From Mycobacterium aquaticum (lineage in GTDB: Bacteria > Actinomycetota > Actinomycetes > Mycobacteriales > Mycobacteriaceae), in contig NZ_MVHF01000047.1 in assembly GCF_002086485.1 (NCBI RefSeq), positions 1 to 62,818 on the forward strand: DNA of 62,818 nucleotides, in the 5' to 3' direction. Position 1 is the first letter of the stretch; each line of letters begins with the position of its first letter. A program made the translations under genes and the position numbers. Below the pieces are notes generated by a model that was given only the letters and a program-made list of their open reading frames with translations, did no database searches and was not told where the DNA came from. This document shows, one piece after another, positions 41,779-51,483 of this stretch.

Positions 41779-42888
41779 TCATGCGGTACGGGCGTCGCGC
41801 GGTCTCAGCAACTCGCGCACCGCCGCGACGTTCTGCCGGGCAGCGCTGGACCGCTCGGCTCGGCGCACCAGTTCCATCTCGACCCGCTCACGCACGTCGA
41901 TGCCCAGCAAGTTGTTGTCCGCGTTGAGTTTCCGTACCCATGCGTCCGGAGCGACCAGAGCCCGATCCCACCGCTCGACGTCGCGCCAGTCGTCGATGCT
42001 CAACTCGCAGGCGGTCTGACGAAGGACATCGCCCAACGCCCCGTCGAGCAGTCGACGCATCGAATCGGCGCCGTGCCGTGGATTGGTGATGAGCCAGGAG
42101 TGGCAGGCATCGCGCACCCGGTAGAGCGTGGCGTTCGCGTCATCGGCTACGTCGCAAGCACTTTCGAAGGGCACGATCGCGTCGGCGTCCCCGTGCACCA
42201 CCATCGTCGGAATGCGACGCTCGCGCATGACCCGCAGCAGCGGAGTGCATTCCCCGGACTGCAGGATCGCCCGCGCCGCACCGGTGAGGCCCGTCGACGG
42301 CAACAACCTGCCCATTGCGACAGCGGTCAGCAGGCGCAGGTATCTGCTCGCAGACGCGATCTGCATCCAGAACGGGTCTCGGTACAAATCGATCATCGCT
42401 CCTGACACCGCGCGCCATATCTGCCGGGGTGAGTGCAGCGCCGCCGCGACCGCCGTGTCGAAGGACGAACCCGCGGCGGCGTCGAACAGGATGGCCGCCA
42501 ACACCCGGTCAGGCGCTGTGGCCGCGAGGTGGATCGTCATCCTGCCCCCCATCGAATGCCCCGCGAACACTGCGCGCTCGATGCCGAGCGCATCCAGAGT
42601 TCGGACCACCAGAGCGGTGCGGTCACTGAGTTCGCCTGCATCACAGGGCAAATCATGCGTATCACCGTGGCCTGCGGTATCGACGGCGACAACCAGAAAG
42701 CCCAGACCGGCGACACGACTGAGCGTGCGAACATACGCCCGACGGCTCAGTCCCAAGCCGTGCAGAAAAACCAACGGCACTCCCCTGCCTCCGACGGATA
42801 CACCGACCTGGTGTCCGTCGTCGAGCCGAATCACGTGGTGGGACAGTCGAACCCTGGCTCCTGCTCGACCGGATGTCGCCGCATTCAT
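41779..42888 (-). CDS. Alpha/beta hydrolase
   Basis: A 369-residue alpha/beta-hydrolase fold enzyme: oxyanion HGLGLSRRAY, nucleophile elbow AGHSMGGR with Ser112, acid in VVHGDADAIVPF, and histidine in RDACHSWL. The extra C-terminal ~90 residues are Arg/Ala-rich and helical. The substrate is unknown. An exact SigF-type promoter lies 30 bp upstream, and a GAGGAGAG ribosome site precedes ATG 42888. It is divergent from the cutinase gene, also behind a SigF-type promoter. Confidence 0.83.
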   Translation of the reverse strand: MNAATSGRAGARVRLSHHVIRLDDGHQVGVSVGGRGVPLVFLHGLGLSRRAYVRTLSRVAGLGFLVVAVDTAGHGDTHDLPCDAGELSDRTALVVRTLDALGIERAVFAGHSMGGRMTIHLAATAPDRVLAAILFDAAAGSSFDTAVAAALHSPRQIWRAVSGAMIDLYRDPFWMQIASASRYLRLLTAVAMGRLLPSTGLTGAARAILQSGECTPLLRVMRERRIPTMVVHGDADAIVPFESACDVADDANATLYRVRDACHSWLITNPRHGADSMRRLLDGALGDVLRQTACELSIDDWRDVERWDRALVAPDAWVRKLNADNNLLGIDVRERVEMELVRRAERSSAARQNVAAVRELLRPRDARTA

Positions 42889-42917
42889 CGGGCATCTCTC
42901 CTCTTTTTGCGACGTGG

Positions 42918-42942
42918 ATACCCATGGCCGGCTGCGTCAAAC
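42918..42942 (-). promoter_or_regulatory. SigF-type promoter
   Basis: Minus strand GTTT (42942-42939), 15 bp, GGGTAT (42923-42918), driving the alpha/beta hydrolase. Exact consensus. Confidence 0.7.
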
Positions 42943-42995
42943 TCCGGGCCTCACAAGGCCGGTGCCAGCATGGCTCCAAATGGCACCCTGGAGCT

Positions 42996-43022
42996 GGTTT
43001 CGACTGCCTCACCAGCGGGTAT
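42996..43022 (+). promoter_or_regulatory. SigF-type promoter
   Basis: GGTTT (42996-43000), 16 bp, GGGTAT (43017-43022), driving the cutinase gene. It is back to back with the promoter at 42918-42942. Confidence 0.7.
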
Positions 43023-43069
43023 TGCGTTTCGAGCGGATACAGCAGTGACATGAGGCGGGTGCGACGGAC

Positions 43070-43777
43070 ATGACCGGCATCACGATGAACAAGACGCAGC
43101 TGACCAGATCTGGCCGCACCCTCGCAGTGCTGACCGCGACGTCGTCGGCGATCCTGGGGCTGCCGGCCGGCATGCCCTCGGCCGCAGCGGCACCCTGCCC
43201 CGACGTCGAGGTCGTGTTCGCCCGGGGGACCAATGAGCCGCCGGGTGTCGGAGACACCGGCCAGGCGTTCGTCAATTCGCTACGTACGCGCCTCGGCGAC
43301 CGTTCCCTCGGCGTCTATGCGGTGAACTATCCCGCGAGTTTGGACTTCCCCACCGCGGCGGACGGCGTCATCGACGCCAGCTCGCATGCCCAGAACATGG
43401 CGGCGAACTGCCCGGCCACCGAGATGGTGCTCGGCGGCTACTCCCAAGGCGCAGCGGTGATCGGCTACATCACCTCCGATGCCGTGCCCGCCGGGTATAT
43501 CCCGCCACCGGGCATCACCGGCCCGATGCCGGCCGGCGTCGCCGATCATGTCGCAGCGGTGGCATTGTTCGGCAGACCGTCCAACGACTTCTTGACTCGG
43601 TTTGGCGCGCCGCCGATCACCATCGGTCACTTGTACAAGGACAAGACCGCAGACGGAGACCCCATCTGTTCGGTCGACGGGAACGACAGCGGCGCTCACG
43701 TTCTCTACGCGTCGGACGGGATGGACAGCCAAGCGGTCGATTTCGCACTCCGCCATCTGGACAAGACTTGGCGATGA
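43070..43777 (+). CDS. Secreted cutinase-like esterase (CULP family)
   Basis: A 235-residue serine esterase with a signal peptide (hydrophobic core TLAVLTATSSAILGLPAG, cleavage near AAAA-PCP at ~41). The nucleophile is Ser125 in GGYSQG, with Asp197 and His210 in the DPICSVDG...AH block. Cys43, Cys114 and Cys200 are placed for the usual disulfides. Mycobacterial cutinase-like proteins hydrolyse lipids and esters outside the cell. Start ATG 43070 is used, and ATG 43085 also leaves a full signal peptide. A SigF-type promoter lies upstream. Confidence 0.88.
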   Translation: MTGITMNKTQLTRSGRTLAVLTATSSAILGLPAGMPSAAAAPCPDVEVVFARGTNEPPGVGDTGQAFVNSLRTRLGDRSLGVYAVNYPASLDFPTAADGVIDASSHAQNMAANCPATEMVLGGYSQGAAVIGYITSDAVPAGYIPPPGITGPMPAGVADHVAAVALFGRPSNDFLTRFGAPPITIGHLYKDKTADGDPICSVDGNDSGAHVLYASDGMDSQAVDFALRHLDKTWR

Positions 43778-43962
43778 CATCGGAGAGATGACTTACGTTG
43801 CTTACCAACAGCATTCACCACCGCGGTAGGCGAAGCAGCTCCGAGCAGACGCTACCGGCACGATACCGCCGATCCGCAGTGACCAAATTGCAACCTTTTT
43901 CGGCGGCGGCACGCCGGGGCGTTGACTCCGATACGCGCTCCGGCGGGTCGACACTGGGCCGC

Positions 43963-44217
43963 ATGCCAGTCGAAGAGACGATGTGGGACGTACGCGTGAC
44001 ACGCGACATCGGGACCTATGATCTGGAGCGGCTGCGCGCCGCATTCGCCGACATCATCGCCAAGCAGCTCGCACCGGGCAAACGCCTGCTGCGGGTGGTC
44101 ACCTGGTGCCAGGACGGCGGGTCGCTGTTCCGTACCCGGTCCTCACAGATGACGAGTCGCACCGGCCAGGCCATGCGCCGTTACGCCGTCGCCTACGAGT
44201 TCGTGTACACCGCCTGA
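43963..44217 (+). CDS. Hypothetical protein, 84 residues
   Basis: A small acidic-to-basic protein (starts MPVEETMWDVRVTRDIGTYD, ends RRYAVAYEFVYTA). It has no signal peptide and no membrane helix. The likely start is ATG 43963. The longer frame upstream is Arg/Ser-rich and looks non-coding. I recognise no domain. It stands alone between the cutinase and sseA genes. Confidence 0.5.
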   Translation: MPVEETMWDVRVTRDIGTYDLERLRAAFADIIAKQLAPGKRLLRVVTWCQDGGSLFRTRSSQMTSRTGQAMRRYAVAYEFVYTA

Positions 44218-44368
44218 CAACACCGTAATACGCTGCAACCCAACGCTGTCCGATCAGAGCTAGCGGCGCGGAGCCGCGCTGAGGTGCGGCACGGCGTTGC
44301 CAGGCGCGGCCGACCGCGAGGCCGCCAAGGGCTTGGCCGGTCCGAGCGGGAGAATGGCGTCCGACACA

Positions 44369-44397
44369 CCGCCGAGCAGCAGTTTCCCGCTCGGCGG
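44369..44397 (+). other. Perfect 9-bp hairpin next to the sseA start
   Basis: CCGCCGAGC and GCTCGGCGG pair perfectly around an 11-nt loop, ending seven bases before the chosen sseA ATG. In the mRNA it would cover the ribosome-binding region. It may be a terminator for the upstream gene or a translational control element. Confidence 0.4.
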
Positions 44398-44404
44398 TAC
44401 GCTC

Positions 44405-45306
<902 letters not shown>

Positions 45307-45310
<4 letters not shown>

Positions 45311-45717
45311 GCATGCCGGCCGCTCTCGCGGAGGTGGTTTCGGACTTCCAGGAAGTGGCCGGCCAGGACAAGCTGCAGTTGCTGCTGGAGTTCGCCAATG
45401 ATCTGCCGTCGCTGCCGCCTGAGCTCGAAGAAGCCGCGATGGAGCCGGTGCCGGAGTGCCAGTCACCGTTGTTCCTCGACGTCGACGCATCCGACCGCGA
45501 ACATGTCCGGCTGTATTTCAGTGCGCCCGCCGAGGCCCCCACGACCAGGGGCTTCGCGGCGATCCTCGCGACCGGGCTCGACGGCCAGTCCGCGGCCGAC
45601 ATCCTGGCGGTGCCCGACGACTTCTACAGCGATCTCGGCCTGGCGGCGCTGATCAGTCCGCTGCGGTTGCGCGGCATGTCGGCGATGCTCACCCGGATCA
45701 AGCGCCGTCTGCGCTGA
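45307..45717 (+). CDS. SufE-like sulfur acceptor protein
   Basis: A 136-residue SufE/CsdE family protein, counterpart of Rv3284. The sulfur-accepting Cys51 lies in PVPECQSPLFL, and the C-terminal helix GLAALISPLRLRGMSAML is typical. It takes persulfide sulfur from a desulfurase or, given the overlap, from SseA. Start GTG 45307 overlaps sseA by 4 bp. Confidence 0.9.
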
Positions 45718-45854
45718 GCGCCTGTTCGATTGACAGCAGCTCTTCAGCAACTCCTCGGGGGCACCGGCACCCTTGCTCAGCGCAAGGCTGTGCACAGTTT
45801 CCGGCGGTAACATCACGCCGTCCGCTAGCTATAAGTCAACGCGGATGTGTCGCC

Positions 45855-47183
45855 ATGGGGGCTGGAACGGAGTCGACAACAGCGGTGGAAGTTCTGGACT
45901 GGTCGCTGTTGTCAGGGCCGATTCCGCCGGTGCTGGGCGTGCTCGCAGCCGGTTCAGGTGGCTGGCTGCTGTGGCGGGTACGACGACCCGCACCTCTTCG
46001 GGTCCTGACGCTGTGCGTCGTGTCGTCCGCGGCGGCCACGGTCGTGCTGGTCTATCTCGCGCGCCGCGTGCTGCGCCTGTTCCCGGATCAACTGACTCCT
46101 CCGGTGTACGCGTGGATCGCCACGGCCGTACTCGCCGTGGCCGTCGCCGCGGTCGGCGTAAGCCGTGACCGTCGCGTGTTGCCCTCGATCGCCGCGGCGA
46201 CGGCTGTGGTGTTGGTCACAGCCTGCTGCGCCAATCAGATCAACCGTTTCTACGAGGCGTATCCCGCGGTGCGTGACACTCTCGGAATCGACAACCGCCA
46301 TCAGGTGCCCTTCGCCGAGATACCGCCGCCCGCGCCGGTGCACCATAGTCTGCGGCCCATCGAAAAGTATTGGCAACCAAGGGTTCCCGCGCCAGCACGT
46401 GGGCAGCTGACCTCGACGGTGATACCAGCACCGGCGTCGGGATTCGCTACCCGTCCCGCTGAGATCTACCTTCCGCCGGCATATTTCGCCGATCCACGAC
46501 CGGTCCTGCCGGTGCTGGTCCTGATCCCGGGCCAGCCGGGCGGCCCTCGGGACTGGGTCACCGCCGGACGGCTGCCGGCATTGATGGACGATTTCGCCGC
46601 CAGGCATCGCGGTCTCGCCCCTGTCGTGGTGGTCGCCGACGCCACCGGCAGCCACTTCGCAAATCCGTTGTGCCTGGATTCCAAACTCGGCAAGTCGGCG
46701 ACCTATCTCGGCGTCGATCTGCCCGCATGGGTCAAGACGCACCTCAACGTCGACAGCGATCCCAGCGCGTGGGCGATCGGCGGCTTCTCCTACGGAGGCA
46801 CGTGCGCGTTGCAGCTGGCGACCAACTATCCGCAGGTGTATCCCACGTTCCTGGACATCTCGGGCGACGCCGAGCCGAGCCTGGGCGACTTGCAGACCAC
46901 CATCGACGCGGCCTTCGGCGGAGATGCCGCCGCACTCGCCCGGGTCGACCCCCTCGATCTGCTGCGCACCCGCACCTTCGCGGGTTCGGCCGGCGCCATC
47001 GTGGCCGGATCCAGCGACGACGACGCCAAGACGACCGCTCACATCGTCCTGCAGGCGACCCGGGCCGGCGGCATGGACACCCACTACACGGAGGTTTCCG
47101 GGCGGCATGACTGGGGCGCCGCCCGGTCGGCGCTCACCAAGGAACTGCCGTGGGTGGCCACTCGTACGGGCCTCATCGGTTGA
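45855..47183 (+). CDS. Membrane-anchored esterase (esterase D/antigen 85-like fold)
   Basis: A ~442-residue protein. The N-terminal ~140 residues hold about four membrane helices (for example PPVLGVLAAGSGGWLLW and IATAVLAVAVAAVGV). An extracytoplasmic PF00756-type alpha/beta-hydrolase domain follows: LVLIPGQPGGPRDWV, nucleophile elbow IGGFSYGGTCA and final His in SGRHDWG. This architecture is known for mycobacterial mycolyltransferase-like esterases of unknown substrate. ATG 45855 is used, and GTG 45885 is an alternative. The gene is inserted between the sufE-like gene and accA3, adjacent in M. tuberculosis. Confidence 0.8.
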   Translation: MGAGTESTTAVEVLDWSLLSGPIPPVLGVLAAGSGGWLLWRVRRPAPLRVLTLCVVSSAAATVVLVYLARRVLRLFPDQLTPPVYAWIATAVLAVAVAAVGVSRDRRVLPSIAAATAVVLVTACCANQINRFYEAYPAVRDTLGIDNRHQVPFAEIPPPAPVHHSLRPIEKYWQPRVPAPARGQLTSTVIPAPASGFATRPAEIYLPPAYFADPRPVLPVLVLIPGQPGGPRDWVTAGRLPALMDDFAARHRGLAPVVVVADATGSHFANPLCLDSKLGKSATYLGVDLPAWVKTHLNVDSDPSAWAIGGFSYGGTCALQLATNYPQVYPTFLDISGDAEPSLGDLQTTIDAAFGGDAAALARVDPLDLLRTRTFAGSAGAIVAGSSDDDAKTTAHIVLQATRAGGMDTHYTEVSGRHDWGAARSALTKELPWVATRTGLIG

Positions 47184-47330
47184 TGAAAAATGTGGCGGTC
47201 GCCACACCGATGGCACGACGCGCTACGGTTCTGACAGGCCGTCTTTGCGCCCCGCGGAAACTTACTTGTCGGTAACCGGACCGGCTCACCGAGCCATAAG
47301 GAGCGCCGCTTAAACTTCCCGCGATACATT

Positions 47331-47354
47331 CTTAAAGACGATTCTTAGAGAACC
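47331..47354 (+). promoter_or_regulatory. acc box upstream of accA3
   Basis: The string AAGA-CGAT-TCTTAGAGAACC resembles the one in the accD5 promoter (about 15 of 21 positions alike, palindromic core AAGA...TCTT). It lies 16 bp before the GTG start and overlaps where promoter elements should be. Confidence 0.4.
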
Positions 47355-47369
47355 TGCCGAGGAGGCACC

Positions 47370-49163
47370 GTGGCCAACCACGCCAGCTCAAAGATCTCCA
47401 AGGTGCTTGTCGCCAATCGCGGGGAGATCGCGGTACGGGTGATCCGCGCCGCCAAGGACGCCGGACTGGCCAGCGTGGCCGTGTACGCCGAGCCTGACGC
47501 CGACGCGCCACACGTCCGGCTCGCCGACGAGGCGTTCGCCCTCGGTGGGCAGACCTCGGCCGAGTCCTACCTGGTCTTCGAGAAGATCCTCGACGCCGCC
47601 GCGAAGTCCGGAGCCAACGCCATCCACCCGGGCTACGGCTTCCTGAGTGAGAACGCCGACTTCGCGCAGGCCGTCATCGACGCCGGGCTCATCTGGATCG
47701 GGCCCAGCCCGCAGTCCATCCGCGACCTCGGCGACAAGGTCACCGCGCGGCACATCGCCGCCCGCGCCCAGGCACCGCTGGTGCCCGGCACCCCGGACCC
47801 GGTCAAGGACGCCGACGAGGTCGTGGCGTTCGCCAAGGAGTACGGCGTTCCGGTCGCGATCAAGGCCGCGTTCGGCGGCGGTGGCCGTGGCATGAAGGTG
47901 GCCCGCACCATCGAGGAGATCCCCGAGCTGTTCGAGTCGGCGACCCGTGAGGCCGTCGCCGCGTTCGGCCGCGGCGAGTGCTTCGTCGAGCGCTACCTGG
48001 ACAAGCCCCGCCACGTCGAGGCCCAGGTCATCGCAGACACCCACGGCAACGTCGTCGTCGCAGGCACTCGTGACTGCTCGCTGCAGCGTCGCTTCCAGAA
48101 GCTGGTCGAGGAGGCCCCGGCGCCGTTCCTCACCGACGCCCAGCGCAAGGAGATCCACGAGTCGGCCAAGCGCATCTGCAAGGAGGCCGGCTACTACGGT
48201 GCCGGCACCGTCGAGTACCTGGTCGGCCAGGACGGCCTGATCAGCTTCCTCGAGGTCAACACCCGTCTGCAGGTGGAGCACCCGGTCACCGAGGAGACCG
48301 CGGGCATCGACCTGGTGCGCCAGCAGTTCAAGATCGCCAACGGCGAGGCGCTGGACATCACCGAAGACCCGACCCCCCGCGGCCACTCGTTCGAGTTCCG
48401 GATCAACGGCGAGGACGCCGGCCGCGGCTTCCTGCCCGCCCCCGGCCCGGTCACCAAGTACGACATTCCCTCCGGCCCGGGTGTCCGCTTGGACTCCGGC
48501 GTGGAGGCCGGTTCGGTCATCGGTGGCCAGTTCGACTCGATGCTGGCCAAGCTGATCGTCACCGGCGCCACCCGCGACGAAGCGCTGGAGCGGTCCCGCC
48601 GTGCGCTCGCCGAGTTCAACGTCGAGGGCCTCGCGACGGTCATCCCGTTCCACCGCGCGGTGGTCAGCGATCCGGCTTTCATCGGTGACGGCGAGAAGTT
48701 CGACGTCCACACCCGCTGGATCGAGACCGAGTGGAACAACACCGTCGAGCCGTTCACCGGTGGCGACCCGATCGAGGAAGAGGACACCGTCCCGCGGCAG
48801 ACCGTCGTGGTCGAGGTCGGCGGACGCCGCCTCGAGGTCTCTCTGCCCGGTGATCTGGCGCTCGGTGGCGGTGGCGGTGCCCCCGCCGGCGTCATCCGCA
48901 AGAAGCCCAAGCCACGCAAGCGTGGTGGCGGCGGCGCGTCTGCCGCCTCGGGTGACGCGGTGACCGCGCCGATGCAGGGCACCGTGGTCAAGGTCGCCGT
49001 CGAGGAAGGCCAGGAGGTCTCCGCGGGCGATCTGGTGGTGGTGCTCGAGGCCATGAAGATGGAGAACCCGGTCACCGCGCACAAGGACGGTGTGATCACC
49101 GGCCTGGCCGTCGAGTCCGGTGCCGCCATCACCCAGGGCACCGTGATCGCCGAGATCAAGTAG
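47370..49163 (+). CDS. accA3: Acyl-CoA carboxylase alpha subunit AccA3
   Basis: A 597-residue biotin carboxylase plus biotin carrier protein shared by the mycobacterial acyl-CoA carboxylases. The ATP-grasp domain has KAAFGGGGRGMKV and FLEVNTRLQVEHPVTE. The linker is Gly/Lys-rich (residues ~500-525). The biotinyl lysine is Lys563 in VLEAMKMENP. BirA (11262-12062) would biotinylate it, and AccD5/AccE5 are partners. Start GTG 47370 with a GAGGAGG site. It is the counterpart of Rv3285. A 27-bp stem hairpin follows the stop. Confidence 0.96.
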   Translation: MANHASSKISKVLVANRGEIAVRVIRAAKDAGLASVAVYAEPDADAPHVRLADEAFALGGQTSAESYLVFEKILDAAAKSGANAIHPGYGFLSENADFAQAVIDAGLIWIGPSPQSIRDLGDKVTARHIAARAQAPLVPGTPDPVKDADEVVAFAKEYGVPVAIKAAFGGGGRGMKVARTIEEIPELFESATREAVAAFGRGECFVERYLDKPRHVEAQVIADTHGNVVVAGTRDCSLQRRFQKLVEEAPAPFLTDAQRKEIHESAKRICKEAGYYGAGTVEYLVGQDGLISFLEVNTRLQVEHPVTEETAGIDLVRQQFKIANGEALDITEDPTPRGHSFEFRINGEDAGRGFLPAPGPVTKYDIPSGPGVRLDSGVEAGSVIGGQFDSMLAKLIVTGATRDEALERSRRALAEFNVEGLATVIPFHRAVVSDPAFIGDGEKFDVHTRWIETEWNNTVEPFTGGDPIEEEDTVPRQTVVVEVGGRRLEVSLPGDLALGGGGGAPAGVIRKKPKPRKRGGGGASAASGDAVTAPMQGTVVKVAVEEGQEVSAGDLVVVLEAMKMENPVTAHKDGVITGLAVESGAAITQGTVIAEIK

Positions 49164-49175
49164 AACTTTCGCGCG

Positions 49176-49234
49176 CCGAGTGGCCACTTGTGGCACGGAT
49201 TCTGGTGAATCCTGTGCCATAAGTGGCCATTCGG
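49176..49234 (+). repeat. Long near-perfect hairpin after accA3
   Basis: Two arms (49176-49202 and 49207-49234) pair over 27 bp around a TGGT loop. There is a single bulged T at 49213, and the two remaining mismatches are G-U pairs in plus-strand RNA (49180/49230, 49190/49220). No T-tract follows. It may end the accA3 transcript or belong to a dispersed intergenic repeat. Confidence 0.75.
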
Positions 49235-49252
49235 CATTCAGGGAGAGACGTC

Positions 49253-49585
49253 ATGGAACCTGTCGAGATCAACAACGGCCAGTGGTACCTGCGCGGGCTG
49301 CGCGCCGATGACCGCGTCGACGACCGGCCCGCACTCGCTGATCTCGGTGAGACGGACCTGGACTACGTGCACGACGCCGAGGACGGCTGGGCCGACGACA
49401 CCCGCTACACGTGGGCGGTATGCGAGCCCACCACCGGCGAACTGCTCGCCGAGGTCGTACTCGACCCCGTCACCGGGTTCATGAGCAGCCGGGGCCGCCC
49501 TGGCTTCGAGGATGCTGCCGCGATCTCGGAGGACACCGTGCGGCGGTATGCGGAGGCGGTGCTGGGCCTGGAGGTGCACACGTGA
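49253..49585 (+). CDS. Small GNAT-like hypothetical protein
   Basis: A 110-residue acidic protein. The order WYLRGLRADDRVDD, then WAVCEPTTGELLAEVVLDP, resembles the first half of a GNAT acetyltransferase. The acetyl-CoA loop is not visible, so activity is doubtful. Start ATG 49253 has AGGGAGA upstream. It sits just after the long hairpin. Otherwise unknown. Confidence 0.55.
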   Translation: MEPVEINNGQWYLRGLRADDRVDDRPALADLGETDLDYVHDAEDGWADDTRYTWAVCEPTTGELLAEVVLDPVTGFMSSRGRPGFEDAAAISEDTVRRYAEAVLGLEVHT

Positions 49586-49612
49586 CGTGCGGTGTGCCCG
49601 GTCGGCTCAGCG

Positions 49613-50161
49613 TCACCGCCTGACGTCGATATCGACACCGGTCGCCAGATCACTGCACTCCACCGCCTCGACGTCGTCGCGGCCGCGCAGAAATGCCCGG
49701 GCCCCCTCGTCACCGCGCAGTGAGGCCAGCAGGGCAGGCCAATGGCTGCGCGCGATCAGCACCGGATGCCCCGGACGACCGTGGTAGACGGCGCGGGCCA
49801 GGCCGGACCGTGGGGCCGCGGTGAGGACCCGCCGCACCACGTCAGCCCTGACGTCAGGGGTGTCGACGAGGTGCAGCATCACGGCGTCGACCCCGCCGGC
49901 GTCGACGGCCCGGATCCCGGCCTCCAGCGAGGCCGCGAGGCCGTCTCGCCAGTTCACGGCCACCACGGCGCGGGCGGGTGCAGGCACGTCGACCACAGCT
50001 GCGCCCAGCACCACCACGATGTCGTCGCATCCGCCGCCACTGAGCGCCTCGACCGCGACACGCAACCATTCACCTTGTCCTGCAAGGACTTTCGGCATGC
50101 CGAACCGGGTTCCGGCGCCCGCGGCGAGTATCACTGCGGCCACTGAACCACGTTTGTTCAT
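49613..50161 (-). CDS. MobA-like nucleotidyltransferase (MocA type)
   Basis: A 182-residue protein with the NTP-transferase start AAVILAAGAGTRFGMPKVL. The C-terminal pieces HLVDTPDVRADVV and GRPGHPVLIARSHWPALL match the MocA/CoxL-associated molybdopterin cytidylyltransferase group. It may attach CMP to the molybdenum cofactor, but no molybdoenzyme genes are next to it. ATG 50161 is preferred to a longer start. Confidence 0.75.
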   Translation of the reverse strand: MNKRGSVAAVILAAGAGTRFGMPKVLAGQGEWLRVAVEALSGGGCDDIVVVLGAAVVDVPAPARAVVAVNWRDGLAASLEAGIRAVDAGGVDAVMLHLVDTPDVRADVVRRVLTAAPRSGLARAVYHGRPGHPVLIARSHWPALLASLRGDEGARAFLRGRDDVEAVECSDLATGVDIDVRR

Positions 50162-50340
50162 ACGCACAGTCTGGACCCAGCCGTGATTGGTTGTCGCCCC
50201 ATGGCCGGGGGGCGTAGTGTTCAAAGCAGGTTGAGTTCACAGCCGCTGCGGCGTCCAAGACGTAACAGGCGGAACTCCCGTCCTTCCCCGTTTACATGCG
50301 CCACAGAACGAATACATGTATTCCGACTGATGGAGTCACA

Positions 50341-50760
50341 ATGCACGTCACCTCACCGACCGCACCCATGACGGCCGGCAGCGGCCACACAGCTTCGTTC
50401 GCAACGCGCTGGTTACCTCAGTCAGCGGCCGTGATCACCGTCCACGGCGACTTGGATGCCGCCTCGGCACCGCAGTTCGCGACGTACGCGATGCGTCACA
50501 CGTTCCACACCCGCAGGCTGGTGATCGACCTGGCCGGCGTCGAGTTCTTCGGCACCGCAGGACTCGCGGCGCTCGAAGACCTCGACGGCAGGTGCAGCGC
50601 CAAAAGCGTCGCCTGGGGCCTCACGTCCTGCCCGGCCGTCGATCGTCTGCTGAGACTCAGCACCGCCACGCTGCCGGTCTACCCGACGGTGTCCAAGGCC
50701 CTCGCCGAACTCGAGGCCAAGGCCGCGCCGTCACTGCAACTGGTCCCGCAACCGCGCTAG
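50341..50760 (+). CDS. STAS-domain anti-sigma factor antagonist
   Basis: A 139-residue STAS protein: AVITVHGDLDAASAPQF, then LVIDLAGVEFFGTAGLAAL. The position usually held by the phosphorylated Ser is Thr (in FGTAGL), so control by phosphorylation remains possible. It converges with and overlaps sigF by 30 bp. A role in freeing SigF from RsbW is the natural inference. Start ATG 50341 has GGAG upstream. Confidence 0.82.
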   Translation: MHVTSPTAPMTAGSGHTASFATRWLPQSAAVITVHGDLDAASAPQFATYAMRHTFHTRRLVIDLAGVEFFGTAGLAALEDLDGRCSAKSVAWGLTSCPAVDRLLRLSTATLPVYPTVSKALAELEAKAAPSLQLVPQPR

Positions 50761-51483
50761 CGATTTCGCGAGCAAACGCGACACGTGCATCTGCGAGACA
50801 CCGACGCGCTCGGCGATCTGCGTCTGAGTCTGCGATTCGAAGAAGCGCAGGATCAGCACGGTGCGTTCCCGCTCGGGCAACGCCGCCAGCAACGGCCTGA
50901 GCGTCTCGCGATTCTCGATCCGCTCCAGGGCCGTGTCGACGTCGCCGAGGGTGTCGACGATGGCAGGCGCGTCCTCGTCTCCGCTCCCCCCGCTGTCGAT
51001 CGACAGGGTGTTGTACGAGCTTCCCGCGACCAGTCCCTCGACGATTTCCTCGCGGTCGATATCCAACTCCGCAGCCAGTTCCGACGCGGTCGGCGCCCGG
51101 CCCAACCGTTGCGAGAGTTCGGATGTCGCCGTTCCGAGCCGCAGGTGCAGTTCCTTGAGTCGCCGCGGCACCTTGACCGACCAGCTGTTGTCCCGGAAGT
51201 GTCGCCGGACCTCGCCCATGATCGTCGGCACGGCGAACGACACGAAGTCCGAACCGGTTTCGACGTCGAACCTGTTGACGGCGTTGACCAGGCCGACCCG
51301 GGCTACTTGTACGAGATCTTCTCGCGATTCGCCGCGTCCGTCGAAGCGACGAGCGATGTGGTCCGCCAGCGGCAGGCACCGGCTGACGATCTTTTCGCGT
51401 TGTTCCGCATAGGCCGGCGTATCTTCGTCCAACCCGCCGAGCACCCGGAACATGTCGAGTACATCCGCATATTCCGAGGTCAC
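50731..51483 (-). CDS. sigF: RNA polymerase sigma factor SigF
   Basis: A 250-residue SigB/SigF/SigG-type sigma factor for stationary phase and stress, counterpart of Rv3286c. Region 2 contains REDLVQVARVGLVNAVNRFD and FVSFAVPTIMGEVRRHFRD. Region 3 has SVKVPRRLKELHLRL, and region 4 ends in QIAERVGVSQMHVSRLLAKS (helix-turn-helix). Start GTG 51483 overlaps the rsbW stop (GTGA), so it is translated together with its anti-sigma factor. Confidence 0.95.
   Translation of the reverse strand: MTSEYADVLDMFRVLGGLDEDTPAYAEQREKIVSRCLPLADHIARRFDGRGESREDLVQVARVGLVNAVNRFDVETGSDFVSFAVPTIMGEVRRHFRDNSWSVKVPRRLKELHLRLGTATSELSQRLGRAPTASELAAELDIDREEIVEGLVAGSSYNTLSIDSGGSGDEDAPAIVDTLGDVDTALERIENRETLRPLLAALPERERTVLILRFFESQTQTQIAERVGVSQMHVSRLLAKSLARLRDQLQ

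Noticed and set aside
47388..49220. A 610-codon open frame antisense to accA3
   Set aside because: High-GC codon use of accA3 leaves the opposite strand open. The product is Asp/Gly/Leu-rich without motifs, and accA3 is unmistakable.
50290..50325. SigF promoter for the first STAS gene (GTTT ... GAATAC)
   Set aside because: The -10 departs too far from GGGTAT, and no second feature supports it.
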